DNA from: Nonomuraea typhae
GTDB taxonomy: Bacteria; Actinomycetota; Actinomycetes; Streptosporangiales; Streptosporangiaceae
Reading direction: 5' to 3'
Assembly: GCF_009760925.1 (NCBI RefSeq)
Contig: NZ_VRLV01000012.1
Span: 124,001-188,000, forward strand
Length of the DNA stretch: 64,000 nt
The notes below the pieces were generated by a model. It saw only the letters and a program-made list of their open reading frames with translations, ran no database searches and had not been told where the DNA came from. Shown here in pieces: positions 19,316-27,114 of this stretch; positions within the stretch are counted from its first letter, which is position 1; each line of letters starts with the position of its first letter. The position numbers and the translations under genes are program-made.

Positions 19316-20160
19316 AGAGCGGGGGTCCTGACTGTACGGGTGACGATGGCCGCGAAGTTCCGCATGCCGAGTGCGTTCGGATGGAAGGGCACGGCCGCCG
19401 ACGCGGGGACGTAGGGCTCGATCCAGCGGACGCTGGATGACTTACAGGGGTCGTGGCCCTCGCTGGGTGTCTGGAAGTCGACGTAGCCGACCCCCATCGC
19501 CGCCGCCTGCTCCCGGAGGGCCTGGTTGAAGTAGGCGAGGGTGGCGCGGATGTAGTTCGCGTCGACGGACAGCACCGGGACCCGGGGCCAGCAGCCGTTC
19601 CTGGGGGCGTAGGTCCCGTAGCCGACCACGAAGATGCCGGCCTGCGGGGCGCGGGCGCGGATGTCGCGGATCAGCTGGTCGATGCGGGGCCGCAGGGCGT
19701 CGGTCGCGACGCGGAAGCGGTCGCGGCCGTCGGGCTCGCGGTACTCGTCGTAGCAGGGGTCGCCGGGCAGGATGCTCAGGCAGTCCTCGATGAAGCCGGT
19801 CAGGTCGAGGTCGTTGCCGCCGATCTGCACGGTGACCAGGGTGGCGTCCGGGCCGACGGCGTCGAGCTGGGGCGGGACGGTGCCCAGTTCGGTGCGCTGC
19901 GACTCGTACATGTCCTGTACTTCGGCGCCGGAGCACGTAACGTCACGCAGCGACGCGCCTAGATCCGCCGCCGACAGGTGGGCGTAGTTCCTGTCGGAGC
20001 GGAAGCAGCCGAGCTGGGGGAGGATCTGGTTCGGGATGAGCGGGCCGGAGGCGGCCGAGTCGCCGAGGGCCACGTAGACCCCCGCCGCCGCGTGAGCCGG
20101 TGGCGTCAGGGCCAGGACGAGTGCGGCGGCGGTGCATAAGGCGAGTAATCGACGGATCAT
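19312..20160 (-). CDS. Secreted SGNH/GDSL hydrolase
   Basis: This 282-residue exported esterase has a Sec signal (MIRRLLALCTAAALVLAL, cleavage near AHA). Block I is YVALGDSAASG with the catalytic Ser; block III is VQIGGNDLDL; the catalytic His is in VPFHPNALGMRNFA. Six or more Cys residues (for example PQLGCFRSD, DVTCSGAE and DPCYDEY) suggest disulfides as in Streptomyces SGNH lipases. It is the middle gene of the PhoX-SGNH-BASS operon, 10 bp after the PhoX-like gene. Confidence 0.9.
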   Translation of the reverse strand: MIRRLLALCTAAALVLALTPPAHAAAGVYVALGDSAASGPLIPNQILPQLGCFRSDRNYAHLSAADLGASLRDVTCSGAEVQDMYESQRTELGTVPPQLDAVGPDATLVTVQIGGNDLDLTGFIEDCLSILPGDPCYDEYREPDGRDRFRVATDALRPRIDQLIRDIRARAPQAGIFVVGYGTYAPRNGCWPRVPVLSVDANYIRATLAYFNQALREQAAAMGVGYVDFQTPSEGHDPCKSSSVRWIEPYVPASAAVPFHPNALGMRNFAAIVTRTVRTPAL

Positions 20161-20170
20161 CGTGCGCTCC

Positions 20171-21280
20171 CTAGCGTCGGAACGGACCGGTGACTTCGTA
20201 GGTGATGCCGCCCGTGCCGGCCGTCTCGCCGCTGGTGCCGCGCTGGGAGGAGAAATACAGGCGGGTGCCGTCGGGGGAGAAGGCGGGGCCGGTGATCTCC
20301 GAGCGCGACTGGCCGTCCAGCCGCATGATCGGGGCCACGACCCGGTCGGGCGTGATGATGTTGATCTCCATGTTGCCGCCGTCCTCGGCGACGTACAGGT
20401 CTCCTGCCGAGGTGCCGGTGATGTTGTCGACGCCGTCGAGGCTGCCGCCGCCGTCGTAGACGGTGCCGAGCACGTTGCGGGCGGCGTCGTAGAACCAGAC
20501 CTTGCGATCGCCCTTGGCGGTGAAGTAGCAGACGCCGCCGGCGTAGTGGCAGCCTTCGCCGCCGTTGAAGTGCAGGGCGTCGCTCACCTGGTGGCGGGTC
20601 TGGCGTTCCAGTACGGCGGGGCCGGGGTTGGGCACCTGCTTCCAGGCGGGCCCGGCGCAGAGCACGTCGAGGCGGCCGCTGGACAGGTCGCCCCAGGTGC
20701 CGGGCGTGAACCGGTAGAAGCAGCCGTCCGACTCGTCCTCGGTCAGGTAGATGACCCGGCGGTCGGGGTCGCACGCGGCGGCCTCGTGCTTGAAGCGGCC
20801 CATCGCGTTGCGGGGCTGGGCGGCGCGCACGCCGTAGGGGTCGGTCTCGTAGACCCTGCCGCGGAAGATCTCTTCACACGACAGCCACGTGTTCCACGGC
20901 GTGGCGCCGCCCGCGCAGTTGAGGTTGGTGCCGGACAGGATGCGGTAGGCGCGCTCCACCGACCCGTCGGCCCTGAACCTGATCGCCGAGGCGCCGCCCG
21001 CGAGCGGGATCTCGGAGTTGGAGACATAGATCCACCCGGTGCCGTCGGCGAAGCAGGCGCCGCCGTCGGGCGCCGGATGCCATCGGATGCCGCCGGCGTC
21101 CTGCCCCGACCGGGCGATGACACGGCCGGTGAACCCGGCGGGCAGGGCCATCCCGTTGGCGTCAGGCGGGCCGAGGGGTCCGTACGGTCCGGCGCCCGCG
21201 TCGGCGTGGGCGGCGTCCTGCCAGAGGGATCCGGAGAGGGCGGCGGCGGAGACGGCGAGGAGGAACGTGCGTCGCTGCAT
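20171..21280 (-). CDS. Secreted PhoX-like protein (DUF839)
   Basis: This 369-residue protein has a Tat signal (RRTFLLAVSAAALSG) and the DUF839/PhoX beta-propeller pattern: GRVIARSG, YVSNSEI, NCAGGATPWNTWLSCEE, GRFKHEAAACDP and YLTEDESDGCFYRF. PhoX proteins are calcium- and iron-dependent alkaline phosphatases; the conserved Cys and the CEE and HEA elements are present here. This member is shorter than classical PhoX (over 500 aa), so phosphatase activity is not assured. It begins the three-gene operon with the SGNH hydrolase and BASS transporter. Confidence 0.85.
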   Translation of the reverse strand: MQRRTFLLAVSAAALSGSLWQDAAHADAGAGPYGPLGPPDANGMALPAGFTGRVIARSGQDAGGIRWHPAPDGGACFADGTGWIYVSNSEIPLAGGASAIRFRADGSVERAYRILSGTNLNCAGGATPWNTWLSCEEIFRGRVYETDPYGVRAAQPRNAMGRFKHEAAACDPDRRVIYLTEDESDGCFYRFTPGTWGDLSSGRLDVLCAGPAWKQVPNPGPAVLERQTRHQVSDALHFNGGEGCHYAGGVCYFTAKGDRKVWFYDAARNVLGTVYDGGGSLDGVDNITGTSAGDLYVAEDGGNMEINIITPDRVVAPIMRLDGQSRSEITGPAFSPDGTRLYFSSQRGTSGETAGTGGITYEVTGPFRR

Positions 21281-21388
21281 GGCTCACACCATGAGGCGGG
21301 CTCGCGGATCTGTGAATTGGGCGGCGCGGCAAACCTCGGGCGGGTTTCCTGTGACCCATCACAAACGCCCTTGACGCGAGGTGAACCG

Positions 21389-22003
21389 TCAGTTGATGCC
21401 GGGTGCGAAGAACTGCTCGGCCATGGCCTTGCCCTGCGCGATCTCCTCGGCCGTGGCGGTCCCCGAGGCGGCGACGGCCTTCTCCCACGCCTGCACGGAT
21501 GCCTTGGAGTAGCGCAGGGCCTCCTCCGACCGGGCCGCCTCGGCCGGGTCGTCGCCCGGCTGGACCTCTCCGGTGACGAACAGGGCGAGGCCCAGCAGCG
21601 CGCCGTCCCAGCCGGGCCCGACGGTGAAGGCGCCGGCGCCGCTCTGGGCCATCGCCAGCGGGACCGAGTGCTCCAGGACGAAGTCGGTGCGCTCGTCGCC
21701 GGCGGGGCTCAGCCGTACCTCGACGATGCTGCTCACATCGCCGAAGGTGACCTTGTAGCGGCCGGGCGGCTCGCACTCGAGGATCTGGCCTCCGGCGTTG
21801 CCCTCGAGCTGGAAGTTCCCGCCCGGGCGCAGGTCGCCGCTGATGGGCATGAACCAGCGCTTCATGCGGTCGGGGTCGGTCAGCGCGTCCCACACGTCGG
21901 CGACCTCGGCGTCGTAGGTGCGCTTCAAGACGACCGTGACGCGCTCGTCGTCGCGGGTGACGTCGCGGTGGGTGGCGTTGATGTGGCTCTCGATGTCGAT
22001 CAT
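21389..22003 (-). CDS. SRPBCC (AHSA1/START-like) family protein
   Basis: This 204-residue cytoplasmic protein has the AHSA1-type fold signature: VVLKRTYDAEVADVWDALTDPDRMKRWFMP, then GGNFQLEGNAGGQILECEPPGRYKVTF. Members have a large hydrophobic ligand cavity. The start ATG 22003 overlaps the stop of the ArsR gene (ATGA), forming the common actinobacterial ArsR-SRPBCC pair. The physiological ligand is unknown. Confidence 0.9.
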   Translation of the reverse strand: MIDIESHINATHRDVTRDDERVTVVLKRTYDAEVADVWDALTDPDRMKRWFMPISGDLRPGGNFQLEGNAGGQILECEPPGRYKVTFGDVSSIVEVRLSPAGDERTDFVLEHSVPLAMAQSGAGAFTVGPGWDGALLGLALFVTGEVQPGDDPAEAARSEEALRYSKASVQAWEKAVAASGTATAEEIAQGKAMAEQFFAPGIN

Positions 22004-22362
22004 TGTTCTCTCTTCTCGTCGGTGGCTTCGGCGGACTTCCGGCGTTCTCGTCTGCCGCGGGCGAGTTCGGTGGCCAGTGCGTCGAGGTGCTGGGCCCAGA
22101 ACCTGCGAAACGGCTGCAACCACACGTCGACCTCCTTGAGGGGGGCGGCGTTGACGGCGTAGAGCCGGCGCACGCCTTCGGCGCGCACGGTGGCGAACCC
22201 CGAGTCGCGCAGGACCCGCAGATGCTGGGAGACCGCGGGCTGGGAGATGCCGAACTCCGCCTGGATGGCGGAGGTCAGGGAGCCCGAGGTCTGTTCGCCG
22301 TCGGCGAGCAACTCCAGGATCCGGCGGCGGACGGGGTCGCCGAGAACGTCGAAAGCGTGCAC
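22000..22362 (-). CDS. ArsR family transcriptional regulator
   Basis: This is a 120-residue winged helix-turn-helix repressor: FDVLGDPVRRRILELLADGEQ, recognition helix ISQPAVSQHLRVLRDSG and wing VRAEGVRRLYAVN. No metal-binding Cys pair is seen, so it is not an obvious metal sensor. I set the start at GTG 22362, 6 nt after a CATAGT -10, so translation appears leaderless; an in-frame ATG at 22398 would fall in the -35 and operator region. It probably represses itself and the coupled SRPBCC gene. Confidence 0.88.
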   Translation of the reverse strand: MHAFDVLGDPVRRRILELLADGEQTSGSLTSAIQAEFGISQPAVSQHLRVLRDSGFATVRAEGVRRLYAVNAAPLKEVDVWLQPFRRFWAQHLDALATELARGRRERRKSAEATDEKREQ

Positions 22363-22368
22363 GGCCCG

Positions 22369-22410
22369 ACTATGCCAGCCTTGGCTTATATAAGTCAACT
22401 CTTATATAAG
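22369..22410 (-). promoter_or_regulatory. ArsR promoter with twin palindromic operators
   Basis: On the minus strand TTGACT (22398-22393) and CATAGT (22374-22369) are separated by 18 bp. Two identical perfect palindromes, CTTATATAAG, lie at 22385-22394 and 22401-22410; one overlaps the -35 box and the other lies just upstream. The arrangement is ideal for autorepression by the ArsR protein. Confidence 0.75.
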
Positions 22411-22582
22411 CGGGAAAACCGGTGGCGCCGCGTCCGCCCGCCGGGCTACCGTCGATCTCCTCCCCTCCGCCATGTGAACCGGACGGCATCCGTGTCTCGT
22501 AGCCGTCCGCCGGCTGCCTGGTCGCCGATCCACGCGGCTTGACCGGCAGGGCCCGTGGGCCGCGCGCCGCGACGGGCACTTC

Positions 22583-23173
22583 TCATGGCGTCAGCAGGCG
22601 GCGGATCGCCTCGGGCGCCTGCACCCCCGAGACCGGCTCCCGCCCGTCGATCACCAGCGCGGGCACTCCGCGCACGCCCTGGGCGGCGGCCCGGTGCTCG
22701 TCGTCGCGCACCTCCCGGGCGAAGGCGTCGTCCGGGAAGGCCACGCCCGGCAGAATCTCCTCGCGCACCCGGTCCAGCACCGCGGGATCGGCGAGGTCGC
22801 GCCCCTCGGTGTGATAGGCGCGCAGGAGACGTTCCACCATCTCCTCGCCCTTGCCGTGCGCCTGCCCGAGCTTCCACAGCCGGTGCGCGTCAAAGGTGTT
22901 CACCGGACGGGCCAGGTGCAGGTTGAGTTCCAGGCCGTCGGCGGCGCCGGTCCTCCTGATCAGGTCGTTGCGGGCGGGCGCGCGATCGCCCCACCACTGG
23001 TGCATGGCCTCCTCCGCCGTCGGCCCCGGCGTACGGCTCGCGCCCGGGTCGAGCTCGAAGCTGCGCCACACGATCTCCGGCGGCTCGGCCAAACCGGCCA
23101 GGGCGGCGGACAGGCGGCGCTTTCCGATGTAGCACCAGGGGCACAGGATGTCTGCGTAGATTTCCACCTTCAT
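22583..23173 (-). CDS. DsbA family oxidoreductase (FrnE-like)
   Basis: This 196-residue thioredoxin-fold protein has the redox motif CPWC at residues 11-14 (YADILCPWCYIGKRR), a helical insert and the cis-Pro region RGVPALVIDGREPVSG. No signal peptide is present, so it is probably a cytoplasmic FrnE-type disulfide isomerase or 2-hydroxychromene isomerase relative. The start ATG 23173 is chosen because the domain begins directly with MKVEIYADI; the frame remains open to 23242 without protein-like content. Confidence 0.9.
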   Translation of the reverse strand: MKVEIYADILCPWCYIGKRRLSAALAGLAEPPEIVWRSFELDPGASRTPGPTAEEAMHQWWGDRAPARNDLIRRTGAADGLELNLHLARPVNTFDAHRLWKLGQAHGKGEEMVERLLRAYHTEGRDLADPAVLDRVREEILPGVAFPDDAFAREVRDDEHRAAAQGVRGVPALVIDGREPVSGVQAPEAIRRLLTP

Positions 23174-23207
23174 GTCCCCGATCCTGCAACCTCGAGTGCG
23201 GTTGAGT

Positions 23208-24416
23208 TCAAGCCGGGCCGCGATAGGTCGGCGGCCGCTCACCTGCCGGGACGCCCGGGTTCTCGCCGTCCAGGAAGCGGCGGACCGCCTTCCGATAGGC
23301 TCCCGGCGCGTCGTCGTAGGCGGCGTGCCCCGCGCCCTGCAGGTAGACGAGCCCGCCCCGCGGATAGTCCCTGATCGACGACCAGGGCTGGAAGTCGCAG
23401 GAGCCCTTGATCAGCAGGACCGGCACGCCGCCGGCGGCGGGCGTGGCGACGGGGCGGGCGGCCAGGCTCGCGTAGCCGCCCGCGCCCGGCACGACCGGTA
23501 CGGCGCCGGCCCCCGGGCAGTGATGGGCGGCGGCCGTCAGCCTGCGCTGCCGGTCGAGCCGGGCGTCCAGCTCGCCGTCGCCGGCGAACGCGCGGGCGGC
23601 CTTCGGCTCCACGCGCAGCAGCGTCTGGACCGCCAGCATGCGGGCGTCCATGCCGAGCCACGGGGGTTGCGGGTCGCCGGGGAAGCCGAAGGCCGCCGCC
23701 GCGGTGCGCAGGGGAGCGGGGGAGGAGAAGACCACGCGTTCCACCCGGCCGGGGAACGCGCCCAGGTAGGCGGCGGCCAGCTGCGCCCCCGTCCCATGGC
23801 CGATCAGCACGACGCGCTCGGCGGCCAGTTCGTCGCGGATCGCCTCCAGGTCGGCCACGTCGCGCGGCAGGCCGTACCCCTGAGGGTCGGCCAGGCGCTG
23901 CGAGCGCCCGGTGCCGAGGGGGTCGTAGACGTAGACGTCGCGCCCGTCCGCCGCGAGCGCGCCGAAGAACGCGGCGTCCCCGGCGAGGTCGCCGCGCCCC
24001 TGCAGGACGATCACCGGCGCCCCGGCCGGCTTCTTGGCGGCCGCCTTCACGTAAGCCAGCCGCGAGCCGGTGGGCAGCTCCCACTCCCGCTGCCCCTGCA
24101 CGCGCGGCGCCGCCACGCCCGCGCCCGGCACGGTGAGCACGGCGGCCGACACCTGCCACACGACCAGCGCCTCCACCCCGAGCAACGCCACCGCCCGGAC
24201 CCAGCGCCCCCAGGTGGCCCGTGGCCGCGGCACGCACAGCAGCAGCCCGAGGTAGAACACCGAGGCGAACCCGGCCAGCGCCGCGGCGGCGAACACCGGC
24301 GGCCCGGCTCCCACCGCCGCCATCCCGGCCAGGGTGGCCAGGCCGAGCACCGGCGCCAGCAGCAGGACGGCCAGGCCGCAGGCCAGCCGCCCGCTCACGC
24401 GTAGGAAGCGCCTCAC
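23208..24416 (-). CDS. Membrane-anchored alpha/beta hydrolase lacking the nucleophile Ser
   Basis: This 402-residue protein has three to four N-terminal membrane segments (about 1-95) followed by an external alpha/beta hydrolase domain: VIVLQGRGDLAGDA, VYVYDPLGTGRS, then the elbow LIGHGTGAQLAAAYLG. The expected GHSxG reads GHGTG (codon GGG), so the canonical Ser nucleophile is replaced by Gly. The acid (KGSCDFQPW) and His (GAGHAAYDD) are kept. It may be a catalytically altered or ligand-binding member. The start is GTG 24416; the upstream spacing to the DsbA gene is 34 bp on the other side. Confidence 0.82.
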   Translation of the reverse strand: MRRFLRVSGRLACGLAVLLLAPVLGLATLAGMAAVGAGPPVFAAAALAGFASVFYLGLLLCVPRPRATWGRWVRAVALLGVEALVVWQVSAAVLTVPGAGVAAPRVQGQREWELPTGSRLAYVKAAAKKPAGAPVIVLQGRGDLAGDAAFFGALAADGRDVYVYDPLGTGRSQRLADPQGYGLPRDVADLEAIRDELAAERVVLIGHGTGAQLAAAYLGAFPGRVERVVFSSPAPLRTAAAAFGFPGDPQPPWLGMDARMLAVQTLLRVEPKAARAFAGDGELDARLDRQRRLTAAAHHCPGAGAVPVVPGAGGYASLAARPVATPAAGGVPVLLIKGSCDFQPWSSIRDYPRGGLVYLQGAGHAAYDDAPGAYRKAVRRFLDGENPGVPAGERPPTYRGPA

Positions 24417-24503
24417 ATCGGCCGAACCTATCGGGTGGATAGCGGTTTCCAGGTGGAATGAGATGAAATATCAGGACCCTACGAGAGGCTTGGTGACCCC
24501 GAC

Positions 24504-25481
24504 ATGCCGCTGTTCGACCTCCCCCTGGACGAACTCCGCGCCTATCGCCCCGAGCGCGACGAACCTGCCGACTTCACCGAGTTCTGGACCCGCACACTGA
24601 GCGAGGCCCGCGCGTTCCCCGCCGACCCCGTCTACACGCCCTACGAGCTGACGCTGCCCGGAGTAGAGGTGTCCGACGTGCGCTTCTCCGGATGGGGTGG
24701 CGACCGGATCAACGGCTGGTTCATCGTGCCGCGTGGCGCCGAGGGGCCGCTGCCGTGCGTCATGCACTACATCGGCTACAGCGGCGGGCGCGGCTTCCCG
24801 CACGACCACCTGCTCTGGCCGGCCGCCGGGTACGCGGTCTTCGTGGTCGAAACCCGCGGGCAGGGCGCCGCCAGCGTCGGCAGCCCCGGTTCCACCCCCG
24901 ACCCGCACGGCGGCTCCGGCCCGCACGCCCCCGGCATGATGACCCGCGGCATCCTCGACCCGGACGAGTACTACTACCGCCGCGTCTTCACCGACGCCGT
25001 GCGCGCGGTGGACGTGGCCGCCGAGCACCCGCTCGTCGACGCCGGCCGGATCGTCGCCTCGGGCGGCAGCCAGGGCGGCGGCATCGCCCAGGCGGTCGCC
25101 GGCCTGCGCACGGACCTCGCGGCCGCCCTCATCGACGTGCCCTTCCTCACCCACTTCCGCAGGGCGCTGGAGATCACCGGCCGCGACCCGTACCAGGAGG
25201 TCGTCCGCTACCTGGCCAGCCTGCGCGGCAACGTGGAGCGGGTCTTCAGGACGCTCGCCTACTTCGACGGCCTCAACTTCGCCGCCCGCGGCACCGCCTC
25301 GGCGTTGTACTCGGTGGCGCTCATGGACGACGTCTGCCCGCCCTCCACCGTCTTCGCCGCCTACAACCACTGGCAGGGCCCCAAGGAGATCACCGTCTAT
25401 CCGTGGAACCAGCACGAGGGCGGCGGCGGCTTCCAGCGCGAGGAGCAGGTGCGCCACCTCGCGAAGCTCTTCCCCGCGTGA
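24504..25481 (+). CDS. Acetyl xylan esterase / cephalosporin-C deacetylase (AXE1 family)
   Basis: This 325-residue carbohydrate esterase family 7-type enzyme matches along its whole length: MPLFDLPLDELRAYRP, FTEFWTRTL, RGQGAASVGSPG, nucleophile Ser189 in ASGGSQGGG, the acid region MDDVCPPSTVFAAYN and the late His in NQHEGGG. Members deacetylate acetylated xylo-oligosaccharides and cephalosporin C. There is no signal peptide, so it acts on imported oligosaccharides, as in Bacillus and Thermotoga homologues. It ends at a strong bidirectional terminator. Confidence 0.92.
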   Translation: MPLFDLPLDELRAYRPERDEPADFTEFWTRTLSEARAFPADPVYTPYELTLPGVEVSDVRFSGWGGDRINGWFIVPRGAEGPLPCVMHYIGYSGGRGFPHDHLLWPAAGYAVFVVETRGQGAASVGSPGSTPDPHGGSGPHAPGMMTRGILDPDEYYYRRVFTDAVRAVDVAAEHPLVDAGRIVASGGSQGGGIAQAVAGLRTDLAAALIDVPFLTHFRRALEITGRDPYQEVVRYLASLRGNVERVFRTLAYFDGLNFAARGTASALYSVALMDDVCPPSTVFAAYNHWQGPKEITVYPWNQHEGGGGFQREEQVRHLAKLFPA

Positions 25482-25482
25482 A

Positions 25483-25513
25483 CGGGGAGACCCCGGCGGC
25501 CGGGGCCTCCCCG
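25483..25513. terminator. Bidirectional hairpin terminator
   Basis: Two 14-nt arms (starting CGGGGAG and ending CTCCCCG) with a three-base loop pair with a single wobble. The hairpin fills the 36-bp gap between the convergent esterase and HesB-like genes, so it can serve both. Confidence 0.8.
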
Positions 25514-25517
25514 CGAG

Positions 25518-25805
25518 TCACGCGAGCTTGTCGGTCACCACGAACGAGACCCCGCCCTGATCGTCGGCCCCGGCGTCCAGGGCCTTGTCGTCCAGGATCG
25601 TGGCCGCCACCGGGTCGAGGTAGACCCGCGCGCCCTCCGCCTCGACGATCTCGTCGGTCGGCTCGGGCGCCGCGGCCAGGGTCAGCGTCAGCGATCCGGC
25701 GCTCTCGCCCTTGGACGAGATGCGCACCCCGCTCTGCTCCGGCTCCGGTGTCGTGGCGGTGAGGTCGCGGATGGCCTGGGCTGCAGTGGGTGTCAGGGTG
25801 AGCAC
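25518..25805 (-). CDS. HesB/IscA-like domain protein without cluster-binding cysteines
   Basis: This 95-residue protein resembles A-type Fe-S carriers at the start (LTLTPTAAQAIRDLTA), in the middle (GVRISSKG) and around YLDPVAATILDDKALD. It ends at GGVSFVVTDKLA, where IscA/ErpA proteins continue into the CGCG ligand segment. It contains no Cys at all, so it cannot be a normal Fe-S carrier. The start is GTG 25805 with GAGGAGG upstream. Its function is unknown; many actinobacteria carry similar Cys-less proteins, from memory. Confidence 0.8.
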   Translation of the reverse strand: MLTLTPTAAQAIRDLTATTPEPEQSGVRISSKGESAGSLTLTLAAAPEPTDEIVEAEGARVYLDPVAATILDDKALDAGADDQGGVSFVVTDKLA

Positions 25806-25918
25806 AACGGCTCCTCCTCGTTGTCGACGTGCATGAGTTGCCTGCCCTGCCCGCGATGGGCCGTCTCAACCATCCTGGCGGAATTTCTTTACCCGAATGA
25901 GCATGGGCGGGCACGCGC

Positions 25919-25947
25919 CTGGCAGCGAAGTGGACAAAAGGGATAAT
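25919..25947 (+). promoter_or_regulatory. Promoter for the isoaspartyl methyltransferase gene (leaderless)
   Basis: CTGGCA (25919-25924) and GATAAT (25942-25947) are spaced by 17 bp. The ATG at 25954 follows six bases after the -10, so transcription would begin at or beside the start codon. Confidence 0.6.
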
Positions 25948-25953
25948 CAACGG

Positions 25954-27114
25954 ATGAGGCAGTTGAGGGAGCGCATGGTCGACCGGCTCACCGCCGGCGC
26001 CGGCATCAGCACCCGGGTCGCCGGCGCGCTGCGCGCGGTTCCCCGCCACCTGTTCCTGCCCGGCCTCGAGCCGAGCGAGGTCTACCGCGACGAACCCATC
26101 ATCACCAAGCGCGACGAACTCGGCATCCCGATCAGCTCCTCCTCCCAGCCCGCCATCATGGCCGCCATGCTCGACCAGCTCGACGTGGCGCCCGGCCACC
26201 GGGTGCTGGAGATCGGCGCCGGCACCGGCTACAACGCCGCCCTCCTGTCGCTGCTGGCCGGCCCCCGCGGCGCAGTGGTCACCGTGGACATCGACCCCGA
26301 TCTGGTACGGCAGGCCCGCGAGCACCTGGCGGCCGCCGGGCACCCGGACGTACGCGTGGAATGCGGCGACGGGGCCGCCGGGTTCCCCGGGGCGGCGCCG
26401 TACGACCGGATCATCGCCACCGTCGGCGTCTGGGACCTCGAGCCCGCCTGGGCGGCGCAGCTCGCGCCCGGCGGGCGCTTCGTCGGCCCGCTCGACTTGC
26501 GCGGCGTGCAGGTCTCCGCGGCCCTGGAACGCCGGCCCGGCCGCTGGGAGAGCGTCTCGGTGGTGCCCGCCGGGTTCATGCGCATGCGCGGCACCGCGGC
26601 CGGGCCCGAGCGCATCCGCCCGATCACCGAGGGGCTCATGCTCTTCCTGCCCGAGCACCGCGAGGTCGGCGACCTGTGGCCGGCGTTGTCCGGGCGGCCG
26701 GTCGCCGACGTGCCGACCGATGTGCGGGCCGCCAGGGGCGAGATCAGCGTGGGCTTCGGCCTGTGGCTGGCCACGCACGAGCCGTTCTGGTGCACGTTCA
26801 CCGGTGAGCCGAGGCTGCTGCCGCCGGCCCCCGTGAACGCTCCCGGAATGCGCATGACCCAGGGAGTGGCCGAGGACGGCAGCCTCGCCTTACTCACGGC
26901 CGACCTGTCCGCGCTCGGTTTCGGCCCGCGCGGAGCCGAGCTCGCCCATCGGCTCGCGGCGCACGTCACCGCCTGGCACGAGGCGGGCCGCCCGGGCGCC
27001 GAGGGGCTGCGCATCCAGGCGTGGGACCTGCCCCTGACGACCCGGCCACCGGCCGGCGCCACGGTCATCGACAAGCGCGCCACCCGGCTCGTGATCGGCT
27101 ACCGGGAGGCGTGA
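25954..27114 (+). CDS. Protein-L-isoaspartate O-methyltransferase-like protein
   Basis: This 386-residue SAM-dependent methyltransferase has an N-terminal PCMT domain: RAVPRHLFLPG, SSSSQPAIMAAMLDQL, motif I VLEIGAGTGYNAALL, acidic residue VTVDIDPD and YDRIIATVGVWD. A C-terminal extension of about 180 residues is typical of actinobacterial members, some of which modify ribosomal peptides rather than repair proteins. The extended frame begins at 25897, but I prefer ATG 25954 because a good promoter ends six bases before it. No peptide precursor gene is adjacent. The 3' end overlaps the convergent sigma factor gene by 16 bp. Confidence 0.82.
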   Translation: MRQLRERMVDRLTAGAGISTRVAGALRAVPRHLFLPGLEPSEVYRDEPIITKRDELGIPISSSSQPAIMAAMLDQLDVAPGHRVLEIGAGTGYNAALLSLLAGPRGAVVTVDIDPDLVRQAREHLAAAGHPDVRVECGDGAAGFPGAAPYDRIIATVGVWDLEPAWAAQLAPGGRFVGPLDLRGVQVSAALERRPGRWESVSVVPAGFMRMRGTAAGPERIRPITEGLMLFLPEHREVGDLWPALSGRPVADVPTDVRAARGEISVGFGLWLATHEPFWCTFTGEPRLLPPAPVNAPGMRMTQGVAEDGSLALLTADLSALGFGPRGAELAHRLAAHVTAWHEAGRPGAEGLRIQAWDLPLTTRPPAGATVIDKRATRLVIGYREA

